Source of the DNA: Deferribacterota bacterium
Lineage (GTDB): Bacteria; Chrysiogenota; Deferribacteres; Deferribacterales; UBA228
Length of the DNA: 38,199 nt
Reading direction: 5' to 3'
Assembly (NCBI GenBank): GCA_034189185.1
Contig: JAXHVM010000002.1
Coordinates: 1 to 38,199 of the forward strand
Below the pieces are notes generated by a model, which was given only the letters and a program-made list of their open reading frames with translations, searched no databases and had not been told where the DNA came from. Of the stretch, positions 36,156 to 38,199 are shown piece by piece; within the stretch, counting starts at the first letter, position 1; each line of letters opens with the position of its first letter. Made by a program: the position numbers and the translations under genes.

Positions 36156-36962
36156 ATGAAGAAAAAGTATATTTTTCTATCAGTCAGCCTATTAATAATT
36201 ATTTTTTTTATAGCACTCTCCCTATTTGCACCCTTTATTAGCCTTTATGATCCTAATAAAATTAATTTAAATAATATATTACTTCCTCCCTCCCAAAAAC
36301 ATATATTTGGAACCGATGAGTTAGGTAGAGATGTCTTCTCAAGGGTTTTATATGGGGGAAGGGTCTCTTTACTTGTTAGTTTTACTGCTGTTTTTATATC
36401 AGTTACAATTGGCACAATCTTTGGGTTAGTTGCTGGCTATTTTGGTAGATTATTAGAGGCTTTCATAATGAGGTTTGTTGATATTATGCTTTGCTTTCCA
36501 GCTTTCTTCTTAATCTTGGCAGTAATTGCATTTTTAGAACCCTCTGCATTCAATGTAATGGTTGTTATTGGCCTAACAAGTTGGATGGGGGTAACCCGTT
36601 TTGTTGCAGCCGAAACAAAATCAATTAAAAATAGAGATTTTATAATATCTGCAAAGGTAAGTGGACTTCCAACGCCCACCATAATAATAAAATATATATT
36701 GCCTAATATTTACTCACCAATCTTTGTATCTGCTGTCCTTGGAATATCCTCTGCAATAATTGTAGAATCTTCTCTAAGTTTCCTTGGTTTAGGTGTACAG
36801 CCTCCAACACCCTCTTGGGGTAACATATTAAGCTCTGGCAAGGACTATATTATGTTTGCATGGTGGCTTTCCTTGTTCCCAGGACTTGCAATATTCGCAA
36901 CAGTTCTTTCTTTTAATATGCTAGGTGAGGCATTGAGGGATATTTTAGATCCAAAGAAATAA
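36156..36962 (+). CDS. ABC transporter permease, DppC/OppC family
   Basis: Second permease (268 aa) forming a heterodimer with the OppB-like protein. FAPFISLYDPNKINL, HIFGTDELGRDVFSRVLYGGRVSLLVS, the EAA loop IISAKVSGLPTPTIIIKYILPNIYSPIFV and SFLGLGVQPPTPSWGNIL all mark OppC. ATG 36156 is preferred; TTG 36150 overlaps the previous stop. No ATPase gene follows: the next gene is convergent, so OppD/OppF-type ATPases must come from another locus. Confidence 0.94.
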   Translation: MKKKYIFLSVSLLIIIFFIALSLFAPFISLYDPNKINLNNILLPPSQKHIFGTDELGRDVFSRVLYGGRVSLLVSFTAVFISVTIGTIFGLVAGYFGRLLEAFIMRFVDIMLCFPAFFLILAVIAFLEPSAFNVMVVIGLTSWMGVTRFVAAETKSIKNRDFIISAKVSGLPTPTIIIKYILPNIYSPIFVSAVLGISSAIIVESSLSFLGLGVQPPTPSWGNILSSGKDYIMFAWWLSLFPGLAIFATVLSFNMLGEALRDILDPKK

Positions 36963-36977
36963 AAAACTTTTTTATCA

Positions 36978-38108
36978 CTAGTCTAGTTTCTTTCCATATA
37001 CCCTATAAACTTTAAATAGCTCACTATGCCCAAGAGAGATTAAATCATTTATCCCCTTATTATCCTCTAATACCCATGAGGCATCAAGATATCTAAAACC
37101 CTTCTTTTTAAAAACCTCTTGGGTGCTTTTAAGTAGGTGTGAAATTAAAGCAGTTGCCAATATATTTTTATGATACCTTCTCCTTACCCCCAATAGGGCA
37201 CCCCTTAATAATTCATACTTTCTTAGTTTTAAACGATATAAAATTTTTAAAAAACCTAGTGGAAACAAGTGTCCATTTAAATCCTTAATTATTTCATTTA
37301 GGTTTGGAAAATTTATAAGCATGCCAGATGGAAATCCATTGTAATATGCTACAAGAGCAAAATCATCCTCTATTACATTCTTTAATTGTTTTGCTATATA
37401 GTAAAATTCATTTTCAGTGAAAGGAATAAACCCCCAATTATTTGTCCATGAATCATTGAACATATCCATTAGCATCTTAGATGCACCTTTCAATTCTTTT
37501 TTATTAACAGGCTTAACCTCAATCTTTTCTTTAGTTTTCTCAATTAATCTTATCATAAAGGGTGATAATTTTTCTGTCAAATCCAATATATAGCAATTTA
37601 AATCCTTTTCTTTTGAATAACCTAGCATCTCTAAATATTCAGCATAATATGGCTTAGCATGGCCCATCATAAAAGAAGGGGAGGAATCAAAACCTTTCAC
37701 CAAAAGACCTACTTCATCATTTGTAGAGAAATTAAAGGGGCCCATAATATGCTCCATTCCCTCATTTTTTACCCATTCTTCAGCAGTCATAAGAAGCCTT
37801 CTAAATACATCGATATCATCAATAGCTTCTAAAAAACTAAAGAAACCACATTTTTCTTTATGTTGTTCTATATATAAATAATCTATATGAGCCCCAATTC
37901 TGCCAACACACCTGTTCTTATGGAAAGCCAAAAAAAACTGTACTTTAGCATGTTCAAAGAAAGGATTTTTAACGCTAAAATGCTCCTTTCTCTCTAAAAT
38001 TAGAGGGGGAACCCAATAAGGATCATCCCTATATATTGCAAAGGGTAACTTGATAAAGGTCATTAAATCTCTTTTATTTTCAACTGGCTTTATTAATATA
38101 TCTTCCAT
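36978..38108 (-). CDS. GNAT-fold acyltransferase, YghO / bacterial ceramide synthase-like
   Basis: Large GNAT-like protein (376 aa) of the family that includes E. coli YghO and, as I recall, the Caulobacter bacterial ceramide synthase. Typical stretches are PFAIYRDDPYWVPPLILERKEHF, NPFFEHAKVQFFLAFHKNRCVGRIGAHID, GFFSFLEAIDDIDVFRRLL, GMEHIMGPFNFSTNDEVGLLVKGFDSSPSFMMGHAKPYYAEYLEMLGY and, near the end, FRYLDASWVLEDN. In the ceramide pathway such an enzyme N-acylates the sphingoid base. The SPT-like and CerR-like genes at 12-14 kb make that role attractive here, but the 23-kb separation weakens it and many family members are uncharacterised. It is convergent with the permease gene and stands alone; only an AT-rich leader is seen upstream to the window end. 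Confidence 0.72.
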   Translation of the reverse strand: MEDILIKPVENKRDLMTFIKLPFAIYRDDPYWVPPLILERKEHFSVKNPFFEHAKVQFFLAFHKNRCVGRIGAHIDYLYIEQHKEKCGFFSFLEAIDDIDVFRRLLMTAEEWVKNEGMEHIMGPFNFSTNDEVGLLVKGFDSSPSFMMGHAKPYYAEYLEMLGYSKEKDLNCYILDLTEKLSPFMIRLIEKTKEKIEVKPVNKKELKGASKMLMDMFNDSWTNNWGFIPFTENEFYYIAKQLKNVIEDDFALVAYYNGFPSGMLINFPNLNEIIKDLNGHLFPLGFLKILYRLKLRKYELLRGALLGVRRRYHKNILATALISHLLKSTQEVFKKKGFRYLDASWVLEDNKGINDLISLGHSELFKVYRVYGKKLD

Positions 38109-38199
38109 AATAAATTTTTATATCATAAATTATTATAAATTGGTATAAAAAAATCTTTTTATTTTAAAATTTTATTTAAATAAATAATGTATTATCAAT

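Overview
The window is about 38 kb of chromosome from an AT-rich Gram-negative (diderm) bacterium. Hand counts of sample lines in housekeeping genes give about 30% G+C (18 of 60 bases at 23221-23280). Diderm traits include two lipoprotein signals, an RlpA/SPOR protein, a PilT motor, an RpoS-type sigma factor linked to pcm, a bactofilin beside parAB, and a selenouridine synthase. The mix would fit a Deferribacterota, Desulfobacterota or similar anaerobic lineage. I cannot name the organism from sequence alone. I see no rRNA, CRISPR array, insertion sequence or phage gene.

Layout. 1-3750: heat-shock operon hrcA-grpE-dnaK (minus), with a sigma-70-like promoter, a perfect CIRCE operator and a strong terminator. 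3762-6091: a compact minus operon of a DUF72 protein, a HemL-like aminotransferase and an orphan FlhB C-terminal-like protein. 6224-6297: tRNA-Arg(TCT). 6298-7076: gene-free AT-rich DNA ending in a textbook sigma-70 promoter. 7077-11560: a five-gene plus-strand acyl-CoA operon, mostly far richer in G+C than its surroundings. It encodes an HSD10-like dehydrogenase, an enoyl-CoA hydratase, a tiny Cys-rich protein, an HMG-CoA-synthase-like protein fused to a DUF35 zinc-ribbon/OB-fold domain, and an SCP2-type thiolase. A nested inverted repeat follows it. 12030-14208: a serine-palmitoyltransferase-like enzyme and an NAD-dependent epimerase (minus). 14295-23544: a long plus-strand chain of overlapping genes: LicC-like nucleotidyltransferase, hisB, hisH, hisA, pgpA, cinA, thpR, recA, pilT, recX, rplI, dnaB. 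23541-30403: a minus-strand chain transcribed in the order pepA-like, mnmH, rlpA, argB, pcm, rpoS, M24 peptidase. 30460-36962: plus-strand parA, parB, bactofilin, tpiA, secG, then a peptide ABC transporter without its ATPases. 36978-38108: a GNAT-fold protein resembling bacterial ceramide synthase.

The two most interesting themes are metabolic. First, the 7.0-11.7 kb operon looks acquired: its composition is atypical, it carries its own promoter, and it lies next to a tRNA gene. It resembles the archaeal thiolase/HMG-CoA synthase/DUF35 complex, but with DUF35 fused to the synthase and the expected catalytic Glu apparently replaced by Thr, so its real substrate is open. Second, the serine-palmitoyltransferase-like gene, the adjacent epimerase and the distant GNAT protein resemble three enzymes of the bacterial ceramide pathway. 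A divergently transcribed CDP-alcohol-type nucleotidyltransferase could supply a lipid head group. Both are inferences from remembered motifs and gene order, not from database searches.
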